From: Methylogaea oryzae
GTDB taxonomy: Bacteria > Pseudomonadota > Gammaproteobacteria > Methylococcales > Methylococcaceae
Assembly (NCBI RefSeq): GCF_019669985.1
Contig: NZ_AP019782.1
Span: 225,001 to 289,000, forward strand
Length of the DNA: 64,000 nucleotides
Reading direction: 5' to 3'
This document shows, piece after piece, positions 37,849 to 47,570 of the stretch. Position 1 is the stretch's first letter. Every line of letters starts with the position of its first letter. Below the pieces are notes generated by a model, which ran no database searches, had not been told where the DNA came from, and worked only from the letters and a program-made list of their open reading frames with translations. Position numbers and translations under genes: made by a program.

Positions 37849-38976
37849 ATGAAACTTGCCTTCGCTTTATTCAAATACTTCCCCTACGGCGGCCTGCAGC
37901 GGGATTTCATCCGCATCGCCGGGTTGTGCCGCGACCGGGGCCATGAAATCCACGTCTACACCCTGGCCTGGGAAGGTGCGGTGCCGTCCGGCTTCCAGGT
38001 GCACGTGGTGAAGCCGCGCTTCGCCTTGAGCTATTACGGCAAAAACCTGGCCTTGCTGCGGGCGCTGCGCCAGGCTCGCAAAACCGAGCGCTTCGATGCG
38101 GTGGTGGGGTTCAACAAGCTGCCGGGGCTGGACGTGTATTACGCCGCCGATCCCTGCTACGCCGCGCGGCTGGCGGAAAAAGGCTGGTTGCATCGCTTGA
38201 CGCCGCGCCATCGGCAGTTCGCCGCTTTCGAACGGGCGGTGTTCGCCCCCAAGGCGGGGGTGGAGGTGCTGATGATCGCGCCCAGCCAGATCGACCATTT
38301 CATCGCCGCTTACGGCACGCCGGCCGAGCGTTTTCACTTGCTGCCGCCGCCCATCAACCGCGACCGTATCGCGCCGCCCAATGCGGCGGTTTTGCGCAAG
38401 AACTGGCGCTGGGACACGGGCGTGGCGCCGGACGAACGGGTCGTCTTGATGATAGCCTCCGCTTTCCGCATCAAGGGCGTGGATCGCGCTTTGCTGGCTA
38501 TGGCGGCGCTGCCGCAGGATGTGCTCGCCAAAACGCGGCTGTTCGTGGTGGGCGGCGACGATGCAGCGCCGTACCAGCGCCAGGCGCAAGCCCTGGGTAT
38601 CGCTAAGCGGGTGGTGTTCTGCGGCGCCCGCGACGACGTGCCGCGCTTTTTGCTGGGGGCGGATCTGCTGCTGCATCCGGCTTACACCGAAAACACCGGC
38701 ACCGTGCTGCTGGAGGCCATGGTGGCGGGCCTGCCGGTGCTGACCACGGATATATGCGGTTACGCTTTCCATGTGCTCAAGGCCAATGCCGGGCGGGTGG
38801 TGCCGTCGCCGTTCGAGCAGGCGGCGCTCAACCGGGAATTGGCCGAGATGCTGTCCGACCCGCAGCGGCTCAAGGCTTGGGGGGGCAACGGGATCGCTTA
38901 CGGCCGGACGGAAGACCTTTACAGCTTGCCGGAAAAGGCGGCGGATTTGATTGAGACCGTGGCGCGGAAGAATTAG
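37849..38976 (+). CDS. waaG: Family 4 glycosyltransferase, LPS core glucosyltransferase (WaaG-like)
   Basis: A 375-aa GT-B enzyme, chosen to start at 37849 where gggaggggggta precedes the ATG. It begins KLAFALFKYFPYGGLQRDFI and has VVGFNKLPGLDVYYAADPCY near residue 85, both WaaG features. The C-terminal EX7E-type segment is HPAYTENTGTVLLEAMVAGLP near 280. It should add the first glucose of the outer core from UDP-glucose. Divergent from the tandem kinase, which would phosphorylate the same core. Confidence 0.88.
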   Translation: MKLAFALFKYFPYGGLQRDFIRIAGLCRDRGHEIHVYTLAWEGAVPSGFQVHVVKPRFALSYYGKNLALLRALRQARKTERFDAVVGFNKLPGLDVYYAADPCYAARLAEKGWLHRLTPRHRQFAAFERAVFAPKAGVEVLMIAPSQIDHFIAAYGTPAERFHLLPPPINRDRIAPPNAAVLRKNWRWDTGVAPDERVVLMIASAFRIKGVDRALLAMAALPQDVLAKTRLFVVGGDDAAPYQRQAQALGIAKRVVFCGARDDVPRFLLGADLLLHPAYTENTGTVLLEAMVAGLPVLTTDICGYAFHVLKANAGRVVPSPFEQAALNRELAEMLSDPQRLKAWGGNGIAYGRTEDLYSLPEKAADLIETVARKN

Positions 38977-38986
38977 GAGAATCGCT

Positions 38987-40150
38987 ATGAAGTTGCCCGC
39001 CATCCATTCGTCGCTCTTGTTCAGCTACGCCTTTCGTCCCTTTTTTCTGCTGGTCGGGGTCTATGCCGTGCTGGCGGTGATGGGTTGGGGTCTGTACTTG
39101 GGCGGGTTCATGGATTGGCCGTCAGCCCTGCCGGCTTCGGTGCGCCACGGCCATGAAATGCTGTTCGGCTTTGCCGGCGGCGCCATCGCGGGCTTTTTGC
39201 TCACCGCCGTGGCCACTTGGACGTCGCGGCCGCCGGTAGCGGGAGGCGCGCTTATGGCGTTGTGCGCCGTATGGCTGTTGGCGCGGCTGGCGGCGTTCCT
39301 GCCGGACGGATTATGGCTGTGGGGCGGCGCCAGCGTACTGTTCTGGGCCGGGTTGCTGGGCTTGATGGCGCGGGAGGTGGTTGCCGCTCGCAACGCCCGC
39401 AATTACAAGGTCGCGCCGTTATTGGCGGCGTTTCTGCTGGCGGAGGTCGCTTTTTTCGCCGCGGCGCCGGACGGCGACTGGGTGATGCAGGCCGCCTTGC
39501 GCGCCGGGCTGTTCCTGGTGTTGGGCATGATTTTCCTGGTCGGCGGACGCATCATTCCCAGCTTCACGCAAAACTGGCTGCGCGCCAACCGGCCGGATAT
39601 CGCCGTGCAGCTGCCGTCTTTCGACCGCTTGGATTTGGCGGCGGTGGCGGCCGGCGCCGTTTTCGCCGCGGGTTTCGTCCTGTGGCCGACGCAGCGGATC
39701 GTCGGCTTCGCCGGACTTGCCGCCGCCCTGCTGCACGCGTGGCGTTTGCTGCGCTGGCGGGGTTGGCTGGCGCGGCGCGAGCCCCTGCTGTGGGTGCTGC
39801 ACGTGGGCTACGGCTGGATTCCCGTGGGCTTCGGCCTGCTGGGCTGGGGCGTGTCGCGCCAGTTGGTGGGGCTGGTGGATAGCGGCCTGCACGCCCTCAC
39901 CTACGGCGCTATCGGCACATTGATCCTGGGCGTGGCCGCCCGCGTCGCGCTGGGCCATACCGGCCGGCCGCTCCAGGCTTTCCCCGCCATGACCGCGGCT
40001 TTCTGCCTGCTGACCTTGGGTGCGGCCCTCCGCCTGATCGCGCCGGTGGGCGGTGCGCTGATGGGCCTGTCGGCGGTTCTGTGGCTGGTGTCCTACGGGC
40101 TTTTCCTGTGGCGCTACGCGCCGATTTTGCTGGCGCCTCGGCGGGGATAA
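38987..40150 (+). CDS. nnrS: NnrS family haem-copper membrane protein
   Basis: A 387-aa polytopic protein with the NnrS pattern: SYAFRPFFLLVGVYAVL near residue 10, SVRHGHEMLFGFAGGAIAGFLL near 44 with conserved His residues, GGRIIPSFTQNW near 185, and HALTYGAIGTLILGVAAR near 300. NnrS proteins are linked to nitric oxide stress. The start at 38987 has aggag upstream. It follows the WaaG-like gene by 10 nt, but no denitrification genes are nearby. Confidence 0.92.
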   Translation: MKLPAIHSSLLFSYAFRPFFLLVGVYAVLAVMGWGLYLGGFMDWPSALPASVRHGHEMLFGFAGGAIAGFLLTAVATWTSRPPVAGGALMALCAVWLLARLAAFLPDGLWLWGGASVLFWAGLLGLMAREVVAARNARNYKVAPLLAAFLLAEVAFFAAAPDGDWVMQAALRAGLFLVLGMIFLVGGRIIPSFTQNWLRANRPDIAVQLPSFDRLDLAAVAAGAVFAAGFVLWPTQRIVGFAGLAAALLHAWRLLRWRGWLARREPLLWVLHVGYGWIPVGFGLLGWGVSRQLVGLVDSGLHALTYGAIGTLILGVAARVALGHTGRPLQAFPAMTAAFCLLTLGAALRLIAPVGGALMGLSAVLWLVSYGLFLWRYAPILLAPRRG

Positions 40151-40182
40151 ACGGCCCCGCTCGAACGGATAAGGAGATGCGG

Positions 40183-41190
40183 GTGACGGTTTCGTCCATG
40201 GAAGTCGGCGGCCTCGGCGTGCGCCATTTGAAACGTTATTGGCATCGGCTGACGCAGCGGAACGGACAGGGCGGGGAGGACGATCGCCCGCTGGACGAGA
40301 TGTTGTTGCACGGCTTGGGCTTGGGCATCGTCGAGCCGGCCCAGTATTTGTTCCACCAGCGCCCGTCCTTCGCCGAATTCGAGGCGTGGGTGGCGGGCAA
40401 AATAGGCGGCGCCCCGCCGTCGGCCTTGGTCGAGCGACTCAACGAGGCGGTTCGGCGCCATGGGGAAGCGCCGCCGCGGACTTATCCCGTCGCCGGCGCC
40501 GCCGTCGACGATCCGGTGTTGTCCGAGGCCGACCTGGCGTTTTGGCGGGAGCACGGCTATGTGGTGCTGCGCCAGGCGGTTTCCCGCGAGGACTGCCGCG
40601 CCGCCGAGCAGGCGGTGTGGGATTTTCTCGGCATGGACGCCGCCGATCCCGCCAGTTGGTACGACGGCGAGCACACGTTTTGGGTGCCGCTGTTCCGCCA
40701 TCCGGCCCTGGACAAAAACCGTGCGTCGCCCCGCATCCGCAAGGCTTTCGAGCAATTGTGGGGCACGGCCGATTTGTGGCCCACGGTGGATCGTTGCAGC
40801 CTCAACCGGCCGGAGTGCGGTGGCATGGACACGTCCGGCCCCAGCCGGCTGCACTGGGATGTGAGCATCGCCTTGCCCATCCCATTCGGCATCCAGGGCT
40901 TGCTGTATTTGAGCGACGCCGGCGCGGAGCGGGGCGCGTTCCGTTGCGTGCCGGGCTTTCACCATCGGATGGCGCAGTGGCTCGGGAAACTGCCGCCGGA
41001 ACAGAATCCCCGCGACCTGGATTTGGAGGCGCTGGGGCCGCTGCCGGTGGCGGGGGCGGCCGGCGATTTCGTCCTGTGGCATCACGCCTTGCCCCACGGC
41101 AGCGGCCGCAACACGGCGGATCGTCCTCGCGTGGTGCAATACATCAAGTGGTTTCCCCAGGATCATGGGGTCCATCCCCTGTGGCGATAG
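40183..41190 (+). CDS. Phytanoyl-CoA dioxygenase (PhyH) family oxygenase
   Basis: A non-haem Fe(II)/2-oxoglutarate oxygenase-like protein of about 335 aa. A GTG at 40183 is preferred because aaggag lies 6 nt before it; the ATG at 40177 overlaps that site. The iron facial triad is visible as His224-x-Asp226 (RLHWDVSIA) and His305 (HHALPHGSGRN), with Arg in DRPRVVQYIKW for the co-substrate. Substrate is unknown. It lies 32 nt after nnrS and may share its transcript. Confidence 0.82.
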   Translation: MTVSSMEVGGLGVRHLKRYWHRLTQRNGQGGEDDRPLDEMLLHGLGLGIVEPAQYLFHQRPSFAEFEAWVAGKIGGAPPSALVERLNEAVRRHGEAPPRTYPVAGAAVDDPVLSEADLAFWREHGYVVLRQAVSREDCRAAEQAVWDFLGMDAADPASWYDGEHTFWVPLFRHPALDKNRASPRIRKAFEQLWGTADLWPTVDRCSLNRPECGGMDTSGPSRLHWDVSIALPIPFGIQGLLYLSDAGAERGAFRCVPGFHHRMAQWLGKLPPEQNPRDLDLEALGPLPVAGAAGDFVLWHHALPHGSGRNTADRPRVVQYIKWFPQDHGVHPLWR

Positions 41191-41270
41191 GCGTTGAACG
41201 CGGCGGCCGGGGCGGTGGCGAATTCCGGGCGTAGCACGTAAGCTTTACCCCCTGACATCGAGGGAGTTCC

Positions 41271-42128
41271 ATGAATCGGCGCATTGTTTTTACGCTATTG
41301 AGCGGAGTCTTTTACTGCAGCCTGGTGCTGGGATTGGCCGGCTGCGCGCCGGCCAAATCCACCTGGCAACGCGCCGTGGAAGTCGCGGCGAAACTGGCCG
41401 GGAAAGCCCCGCCGCCGGTGGAGGTCAAAGTGGAAAGCGGTTCCGAGCAGCAATGCCAGGCGGTCGATCCGGTCGAGCCCGGCACTTGCTATACGCCGAA
41501 ATACGCCGGCGGCGCGCTGTGCCAGCCGCAATGCATTCCCTACGCCCGTTGCCGCACCGGTTCGACCAGTTGCCAGTTGGGCAACACCAGCCCGGTGCAG
41601 TGGTTCCTCTGCGAGCAGGAGCGCGGTTATACCTCGGCCATTCCCCGACCGGGTTCCCTCCTTGCCATCGGCATCCATCAAGGCCACCGCATCACCACCG
41701 GCCATACCCTGTTTGTCGAAGAGGTTTGCCCCAATCCGGACGGCACCTATAAGTTGCGGGTTTCCCACACCAACTACGACCGCCGCTGCCACCTGGAGGA
41801 GGATGCCCTGGTGCAGTACGACCCGGAAACCATGACGGCCGATTTTCTCACCGGCAACTGGGCGCCCTGGGGCGACGACCTGCCGGTGCAAGGCTTTATC
41901 CTGCAGGAACCGGCCCCCGCCCATGAGCGCCGTCCGGTAAAAGCCGCGTCCCGTTCGCCGGCGGAAGAAAGCCACCGCGCAGCGGACAAGCACAGGCTTC
42001 CTGAAAGCCGCCGCGCGGCGGGCAAAGCCAAGGTTTCCGAAAGCCGTCATGCCCCGCAAGCCAAAAGCAAGGCCCATGCGGAAAAAGCCGCGCCGGCCAA
42101 GGCGGCGAAGGGGCAGAAAAAGCGTTGA
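41271..42128 (+). CDS. Cysteine-rich lipoprotein with basic C-terminal tail, function unknown
   Basis: A 285-aa protein with a lipoprotein signal (LVLGLAGC, Cys25). The mature part has eight or more Cys residues between 60 and 170, probably disulfide-bonded. A region with PRPGSLLAIGIHQGHRITTG then HTLFVEEVCPN and LRVSHTNYDRR is arranged like CHAP amidase-type folds. I cannot identify a catalytic Cys with confidence. The last 65 residues are Lys/Arg/Ala-rich and repeat ESHRA, ESRRA and ESRHA, which suggests binding to anionic polymer such as LPS or peptidoglycan. Confidence 0.7.
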   Translation: MNRRIVFTLLSGVFYCSLVLGLAGCAPAKSTWQRAVEVAAKLAGKAPPPVEVKVESGSEQQCQAVDPVEPGTCYTPKYAGGALCQPQCIPYARCRTGSTSCQLGNTSPVQWFLCEQERGYTSAIPRPGSLLAIGIHQGHRITTGHTLFVEEVCPNPDGTYKLRVSHTNYDRRCHLEEDALVQYDPETMTADFLTGNWAPWGDDLPVQGFILQEPAPAHERRPVKAASRSPAEESHRAADKHRLPESRRAAGKAKVSESRHAPQAKSKAHAEKAAPAKAAKGQKKR

Positions 42129-42195
42129 GCCGGGCCGGCGCCCGGCAACCTCCCAGGACCGGCGCGGCGGTTGGTGGCGTGCTTGCCGGGGCGTA

Positions 42196-43410
42196 TTAAG
42201 GCACAGCCTGGTCGATGACCACGCTGTAGGTCTGACCCGCGGCGGGCGCCGTCGGGGCGCCGGAGCCCTGCAAATCGCCGGAAGACGGCATGGCCTGGCC
42301 GGATTTGGATACCCGCGCGCCCAGCACGATTTGCGGGAAGGCGGACAGGTTCATGCCGGGCGCCATGGACATGGAGTCGTCCAGGGTCACTTCCAGCGGC
42401 AGGTCTTTCACTTGCTTGCGCACGATGGCCAAGGGCATGGGCGGGCCGGAGGCGGCTTTGGCGAAAATGAAGACGGTGTCGTCGGGGTGGGCCTTATCGG
42501 CCAGGGACGGCGCCAGGGCGACCTTCACCTTGACGCTGAGCGCGGCCTTGGGAGCCTCCGCCGGCGCTTCGGCGCCGGGCTGGCCGCCCAGCATGGCCAT
42601 GTAGCCGCTGATCTGCTTGGCGTCTTCGCTGTCGGCGGGATACAGGGCTTTCAGCTTTTGCCAGTATGCCAAGGCGGCTTTGGCGTCGCCTTGTTCCGCC
42701 GCCGCCAAGCCGGCCATCCACAAGCCCTGGGGAAATTCGGGGTCCGCTTTTAAGACTTCAGCGATGATTTGAGCCGGTTTCCCTTGCAGGCGGTTATCCT
42801 GGCCTTCCGCCAGGGCCTGGGCGTAGAGGACTTTGATGTCCAAGTTGTCGGGCGCCAGAGTCAGGGCTTTTTCGTAAGCGGTTTGCGCCTTGGCCGGCTG
42901 CCGGGTGACCTGGTAGGAACGCCCAAGCAGCATCCAGCCTTGCAGATCGTCCGGCGTTTTCTCCAAGCGCTGCGCCAGCGTCTGGATGTTCTCTTCCATG
43001 GCTTTGGCGTCGGGCGCCGGCGGCGCGGCGGTGGGCGCGTCCAGCAGGTCCGGCCGGCCCAGGTGGTTATATAGGCCGATGGCTAGGATCGGCAGCAGCA
43101 GCAGTGCGGCCAGCACCGGCCAGCGGCCTGGCGCGGCCGGGGTGTCCCGACCGGCCGGTTTGTCTTCTTCCTGACGGCTTTCGCCGAGCCATTGCAAGTC
43201 CAGTTCCTGGCAGAGCTGGTCGTAGGCGCCGCGTTCCAAGCCGCCCTGGGCCAGTTCCTGCGCCAGCTCCTGGCGGCGTTGCTTGTATAGGAGCAAATGC
43301 AGCTGGTCCCGTTGCGGGGGCGCGGCGCGCAGCGCGCCGCGCAAGGCCGGCACAAACAAAAGGTAGGCCGCGACCAGCAGCAAGTCGGCCAGCAAAAAGA
43401 ATAAGGTCAT
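42196..43410 (-). CDS. ccmI: Cytochrome c maturation protein CcmI
   Basis: A 404-aa inner-membrane protein of the c-type cytochrome assembly system I. The ATG at 43410 overlaps the ccmH stop. A TM helix at 1-20, a short cytoplasmic loop with a leucine-zipper-like QLHLLLYKQRRQELAQELAQ, TM2 (VLAALLLLPILAIGLY), and a periplasmic TPR region (KAQTAYEKALTLAPDNLDIK and others) are visible. The C-terminal 110 residues match the CcmI extension that holds apocytochrome (DDTVFIFAKAASGPPMPLAI). Last gene of the leftward tkt-prk-ccmGHI run. Confidence 0.92.
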   Translation of the reverse strand: MTLFFLLADLLLVAAYLLFVPALRGALRAAPPQRDQLHLLLYKQRRQELAQELAQGGLERGAYDQLCQELDLQWLGESRQEEDKPAGRDTPAAPGRWPVLAALLLLPILAIGLYNHLGRPDLLDAPTAAPPAPDAKAMEENIQTLAQRLEKTPDDLQGWMLLGRSYQVTRQPAKAQTAYEKALTLAPDNLDIKVLYAQALAEGQDNRLQGKPAQIIAEVLKADPEFPQGLWMAGLAAAEQGDAKAALAYWQKLKALYPADSEDAKQISGYMAMLGGQPGAEAPAEAPKAALSVKVKVALAPSLADKAHPDDTVFIFAKAASGPPMPLAIVRKQVKDLPLEVTLDDSMSMAPGMNLSAFPQIVLGARVSKSGQAMPSSGDLQGSGAPTAPAAGQTYSVVIDQAVP

Positions 43411-43880
43411 GGTTGGTCTTCGTCGATTCGATCGGTTTGGGCGCGCAGCTGCTGCAGGCGTTGCTTGTCCGCCTCGCTGAGGGCGACGGGCGCGGCGGCG
43501 GCGCGATGGCCGCGCCATTGCCGCCACAGCACCGCGGCGCCGATCAGCAGCAACAGCAGCGGGCCGCCCCACAGGAACAGGGTGAGCGGCTTGAAAGGCG
43601 GGCGGTAGAGCACGAAGTCGCCATAGCGGCTCACCAGGAAATCCACCGCCTCCTGGTCGGTTTTGCCGCTTTGGATGATGCGGTAAACCTCGTCGCGCAA
43701 GTCCTTGGCCAGATCCGCATCGGAGTCGGACAGGGCTTGGTTTTGGCACACCAGGCAGCGTAGCTCCTTGATGAGCTCTTCGTAGCGTTCCTGCTTGGCG
43801 GGATCGTCGAAGCGGCGCAGTTCCATCGAGGCGGCGCCGGCCCACAGCGGCACGATCAACAATAGGGCAAGCCAATGCAT
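43407..43880 (-). CDS. ccmH: Cytochrome c maturation protein CcmH
   Basis: A 157-aa thiol oxidoreductase-like subunit of the haem ligation complex. After a signal or anchor (MHWLALLLIVPLWAG) comes the family motif LRCLVCQNQALSDS with redox Cys42 and Cys45, then a C-terminal TM helix (PLTLFLWGGPLLLLLIGAAV). The start at 43880 is set by the signal peptide and by its position 2 nt after ccmG. It passes reduced apocytochrome to CcmF, whose gene is not in this window. Confidence 0.95.
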   Translation of the reverse strand: MHWLALLLIVPLWAGAASMELRRFDDPAKQERYEELIKELRCLVCQNQALSDSDADLAKDLRDEVYRIIQSGKTDQEAVDFLVSRYGDFVLYRPPFKPLTLFLWGGPLLLLLIGAAVLWRQWRGHRAAAAPVALSEADKQRLQQLRAQTDRIDEDQP

Positions 43881-43882
43881 CT

Positions 43883-44416
43883 TCACTGCGCCACCTCCTG
43901 CTGCAAGCGCGCCACCAGGGGCAGTATGTCCTCCGCCAAGGCTTGCGGCGTCACCGGTCCGGTGTGCTTGTGGCGGATGACGCCCTGCTTGTCGATCACG
44001 AAGGTTTCCGGCACGCCGTAAACGCCCCAGTCCAAGCCGGTTTTGCCGTCCGGGTCGAAAGCCGAAGCGGCATAGGGGTCGCCGAAGCGGGACAGCCATT
44101 GCTGGGCCGCCTCGCGTTCGTCTTTATAGTTGAGGCCGTATATGGGCACGATGCCGCGCTTGGCGAGATCCAGCAGCACCGGGTGCTCCTGCCGGCAGGA
44201 AACGCACCAGGACGCCCATACGTTGACCAGGCTCACCCGGCCTTTCAGGTCGGCGACGCTCAGGGTTTTGGCGGCGTCCGCCACTTGCGGCAGGGAGAAC
44301 GGCGGGGCCGGCTTGCCGATGAAGGGGGAGGGGACTTCGCGGGGGTCCAGGGTTAGGCCGATGCCGAGGAACACCACCAGAATCACGAATATCGCCAAGG
44401 GTACCAGTCGAGCCAC
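43883..44416 (-). CDS. ccmG: Thiol:disulfide interchange protein CcmG/DsbE
   Basis: A 177-aa membrane-tethered periplasmic thioredoxin-like protein. A TM anchor at 5-22 is followed by GKPAPPFSLPQV and the active site WASWCVSCRQEHP (Cys71, Cys74). GVYGVPETFVIDKQGVIRHKH contains the cis-Pro loop. It reduces apocytochrome c CXXCH. In many operons it follows ccmF, but here it follows phosphoribulokinase by 40 nt. Confidence 0.94.
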   Translation of the reverse strand: MARLVPLAIFVILVVFLGIGLTLDPREVPSPFIGKPAPPFSLPQVADAAKTLSVADLKGRVSLVNVWASWCVSCRQEHPVLLDLAKRGIVPIYGLNYKDEREAAQQWLSRFGDPYAASAFDPDGKTGLDWGVYGVPETFVIDKQGVIRHKHTGPVTPQALAEDILPLVARLQQEVAQ

Positions 44417-44456
44417 TATGCCTTCCTCTTCAAGTTGCGGTAGTTCACGCCCGCGA

Positions 44457-45329
44457 TCAGCCGCGCTCTTCCATCATTTTCTGGATGATGGGCATGAAGA
44501 TCAGCTCCATGGCCAAGCCCACTTTTCCGCCCGGCACCACGATGCTGTTGCGGCGCGACATGAAGGAGTCCTTGATGATGGTCAGCAGGTAGGGGAAGTT
44601 CGGGTTGAAGCGGTCCGGGTCCTTGAAGCGGATGATGACGAAGCTTTCGTCCGCCGTGGGGATGTCGCGGGAAATGAACGGGTTGGAGGTGTCCACCGTG
44701 GGCACCCGCTGGAAGTTGATGTCCGTTTGGGAAAACTGCGGCGTGATGATGTTCACGTAGTCGTGCATGCGGCGCAGGATCGTGGCGGTGACGTCTTCCG
44801 GCTTGTAGCCGCGCTCGGCGGTGTCGCGGTGGATTTTTTGGATCCATTCCAGGTTGACGATAGGCACCACGCCCACTTTCAGGTCGGCGTAGCGGGCGAT
44901 GTCGACGTCTTCGGCCACCACCGCGCCGTGCAGCCCTTCGTAAAACAGCAGGTCGGTGTTCGGTTCGATGTCCTGCCAGGGGGTGAAGGTGCCGGGCTCG
45001 TGGCCGCCCAGACGGTGGCCTTCCTCGTGGCTATGCACGTAATGGCGGATTTTGCCGGAGCCGGTTTCGCCGTAGGTCTTGAATAGCTGCTCCAGGTCTT
45101 TGAGCAGGTTGGCTTCCAGGGAAAAGTGGCTGAAATGGCTGTTTTCCACTTGGGCCTTGGCGATCAGTTCGCGCATTCTCGCCCGGTCGTAGCGATGGAA
45201 GCTGTCGCCTTCCACCACGGCGGCCTTCAGCTTGAGGCGAAAGCAAATGTGCTGGAAGGCGTCTTTGACGGTGGTCGTGCCGGCGCCGGAAGAGCCGGTG
45301 ATGGCGATGACGGGGTGTTTTTTCGACAT
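44457..45329 (-). CDS. prkB: Phosphoribulokinase
   Basis: A 290-aa P-loop kinase making ribulose 1,5-bisphosphate, the Calvin-cycle acceptor. The P-loop is IAITGSSGAGTTTVKDAF (residues 8-25), with EGDSFHRYDRARM near 40. The size and HSHEEGHRLGGHEPGTFTPW segment fit the proteobacterial class I enzyme rather than uridine kinase. It lies 39 nt after transketolase in the same direction, making a cbb-type pair. The divergent CbbR-like regulator likely controls them. Confidence 0.95.
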   Translation of the reverse strand: MSKKHPVIAITGSSGAGTTTVKDAFQHICFRLKLKAAVVEGDSFHRYDRARMRELIAKAQVENSHFSHFSLEANLLKDLEQLFKTYGETGSGKIRHYVHSHEEGHRLGGHEPGTFTPWQDIEPNTDLLFYEGLHGAVVAEDVDIARYADLKVGVVPIVNLEWIQKIHRDTAERGYKPEDVTATILRRMHDYVNIITPQFSQTDINFQRVPTVDTSNPFISRDIPTADESFVIIRFKDPDRFNPNFPYLLTIIKDSFMSRRNSIVVPGGKVGLAMELIFMPIIQKMMEERG

Positions 45330-45368
45330 GGTTTTGTCCTGAGGGGCCGGGTTCCGGCGCTGTTTTAA

Positions 45369-47381
45369 TTAAAGGACCGCTTCCACCGCTTGCGCGACGC
45401 CGTCCACGGTAAAGCCGAAGGCCTTGAACAATACGTCGGCCGGCGCCGATTCGCCGAAACGGTCCAGGCCGACGACGCGGCCCCGCAATCCCACGTATTT
45501 GTGCCAGCCGTCGGACACGCCGGCTTCCACTGCCACCCGCGCCGTGACCTCGGCCGGCAGCACGGCTTCGCGGTAGGCGGCGTCCTGGGTTTCGAACACG
45601 CTGGTGCTGGGCATGGAAACCACGCGCACTTTGCGGCCCTTGGCGGCCAATTGTTCGGCGGCTTGCAGGGCCAGACTCACTTCGGAGCCGGTGGCGATGA
45701 GGATGGCCTGGGGCGTGCCGTCGCAGTCGCGCAGCACGTAGCCGCCGCGGGCGATGGCGTCGATCTGCGCCGTGCTGCGTGCTGCATGGGGCAGGTTTTG
45801 CCGCGAGAAAATCAGGCAGGTGGGGCCGTCGGTACGCTCGACGGCGGCTTTCCAGGCCACCGCCGATTCCACCGCGTCGCAGGGACGCCACACGTGCATG
45901 TTGGGAATCAGGCGCAGGGTGGCGGTCTGCTCCACCGGCTGGTGGGTGGGGCCGTCTTCGCCCAGGCCGATGGAGTCGTGGGTGTAGACGTGGATCACCG
46001 GCGCTTTCATCAGCGCCGCCATGCGCAGGGCGTTGCGGGCGTATTCGGAGAACATCAGGAAGGTGGCTCCGTAGGGACGGAAGCCGCCGTGCAGCGCCAA
46101 GCCGTTCATGATGGCGGACATGCCGAATTCCCGTACGCCGTAATAAACGTAGTTGCCGTCGTGGCCCGGGGCGTTCACGTCCTTGCAGCCGGACCAGAGG
46201 GTCAGGTTGGAGCCGGCCAGGTCGGCGGAACCGCCCAACAGTTCCGGCAGCAGCGGGCCGAAGCCGTTGAGGGTGTTTTGCGAAGCCTTGCGGCTGGCGA
46301 TGGTTTCCGCTTTTTCGTTGACTTTGGCGATGTAGGCGCGGGATTGTTCCACCCAATCGCGGGGCAGTTCGCCGGCCATGCGGCGGTCGAATTCGGCTGC
46401 CAGTTCGGGATAGTCGCGGCGGTAGTTTTCGAAACGGTCGTCCCAATCGGTTTCCAGCTTGGCGCCGCATTCGGTGGCGTCCCAGCCTTCGTAGATGTCC
46501 ACCGGAATTTCGAACGGGGGGAAGTGCCAGCCGATGGTTTGGCGCACCAGCGCCACTTCGTCCTGGCCCAAGGCGGCGCCGTGGCACTCTTCCTTGCCCT
46601 GCTTGTTCGGCGAGCCCCAGCCGATGACGGTTTTGCAGCAGATCAGCGACGGCCGGCCGGTGTCGGCGCGGGCCGCTTCGATGGCGTCGCGGATGGCGTC
46701 GGCGTCGTGGCCGTCCACGTTGCGGATGACCTGCCAGCCGTAGGCTTCGAAACGGGCCGGGGTGTCGTCCATGAACCAGCCCGGCGTGTCGCCGTGGCCG
46801 CGCACTTCGCCGTCGATGGAGATGTTGTTGTCGTCGTAGAAAGCGATCAGCTTGCCCAGCTTCATGGAGCCGGCCAGGGAGCAGGCTTCATGGGAGATGC
46901 CTTCCATCATGCAGCCGTCGCCCAGGAACACATAGGTGTAGTGATCGACGATGTCGTGGCCGGGACGGTTGAACTGGCCGGCCAGGGTGCGTTCCGCCAG
47001 GGCCATGCCCACGGCGTTGGCAATGCCTTGGCCCAGAGGGCCGGTGGTGGTTTCCACGCCCGGCGTGTAGCCGTATTCCGGGTGGCCGGGCGTTTTCGAG
47101 TGCAGCTGGCGGAAGTTCTTCAACTCTTCGATGGGCAGGTCGTAGCCGGTCAGGTGCAGCAGGGAGTACACGAGCATGGAACCATGCCCGTTGGACAGCA
47201 CGAAGCGGTCCCGGTCCGGCCACTGGGGGTTGGCGGGGTTGTGGCGCAAGTAGTCGTTCCACAACACCTCGGCGATGTCGGCCATGCCCATGGGTGCGCC
47301 CGGATGCCCCGAGTTGGCCTGTTGCACGGCGTCCATGCTCAGGACGCGGATGGCGTTGGCGAGTTGTCGGCGCGTGGGCAT
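45369..47381 (-). CDS. tkt: Transketolase
   Basis: A 670-aa thiamine diphosphate enzyme transferring ketol units in the pentose phosphate and Calvin cycles. Marks are [20 protein letters not shown] near residue 15, [14 protein letters not shown] near 153 (the ThDP Mg site), and [17 protein letters not shown] near 468. First gene of the run tkt-prk-ccmG-ccmH-ccmI. Probably the CbbT-type enzyme because of its partner prk. Confidence 0.97.
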   Translation of the reverse strand: MPTRRQLANAIRVLSMDAVQQANSGHPGAPMGMADIAEVLWNDYLRHNPANPQWPDRDRFVLSNGHGSMLVYSLLHLTGYDLPIEELKNFRQLHSKTPGHPEYGYTPGVETTTGPLGQGIANAVGMALAERTLAGQFNRPGHDIVDHYTYVFLGDGCMMEGISHEACSLAGSMKLGKLIAFYDDNNISIDGEVRGHGDTPGWFMDDTPARFEAYGWQVIRNVDGHDADAIRDAIEAARADTGRPSLICCKTVIGWGSPNKQGKEECHGAALGQDEVALVRQTIGWHFPPFEIPVDIYEGWDATECGAKLETDWDDRFENYRRDYPELAAEFDRRMAGELPRDWVEQSRAYIAKVNEKAETIASRKASQNTLNGFGPLLPELLGGSADLAGSNLTLWSGCKDVNAPGHDGNYVYYGVREFGMSAIMNGLALHGGFRPYGATFLMFSEYARNALRMAALMKAPVIHVYTHDSIGLGEDGPTHQPVEQTATLRLIPNMHVWRPCDAVESAVAWKAAVERTDGPTCLIFSRQNLPHAARSTAQIDAIARGGYVLRDCDGTPQAILIATGSEVSLALQAAEQLAAKGRKVRVVSMPSTSVFETQDAAYREAVLPAEVTARVAVEAGVSDGWHKYVGLRGRVVGLDRFGESAPADVLFKAFGFTVDGVAQAVEAVL

Positions 47382-47570
47382 GATGGTCCTCTGTGGGCAA
47401 GGGTGGGTGAATGTGTCCGGAGCGGGCCCGTTTGGGCCGGGCGGCGGCCGATGCGGCAGGCATAACCTAATCGTAACGGTGGATTATCCAAAACTCGCTG
47501 GTTTTTGTCACTGGCTACCGGGGTTGTCGCGCCGTGGGCGGCGCAAGGTTCTGGTACGGGAGGCCGGTTC

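Noticed and set aside
44417-45368. Hidden ccmF between transketolase and ccmG
   Set aside because: The space is filled by phosphoribulokinase and two gaps of about 40 nt.
45390-47465. Long rightward open frame of about 691 codons
   Set aside because: Antisense shadow of transketolase, whose motifs are complete on the minus strand.
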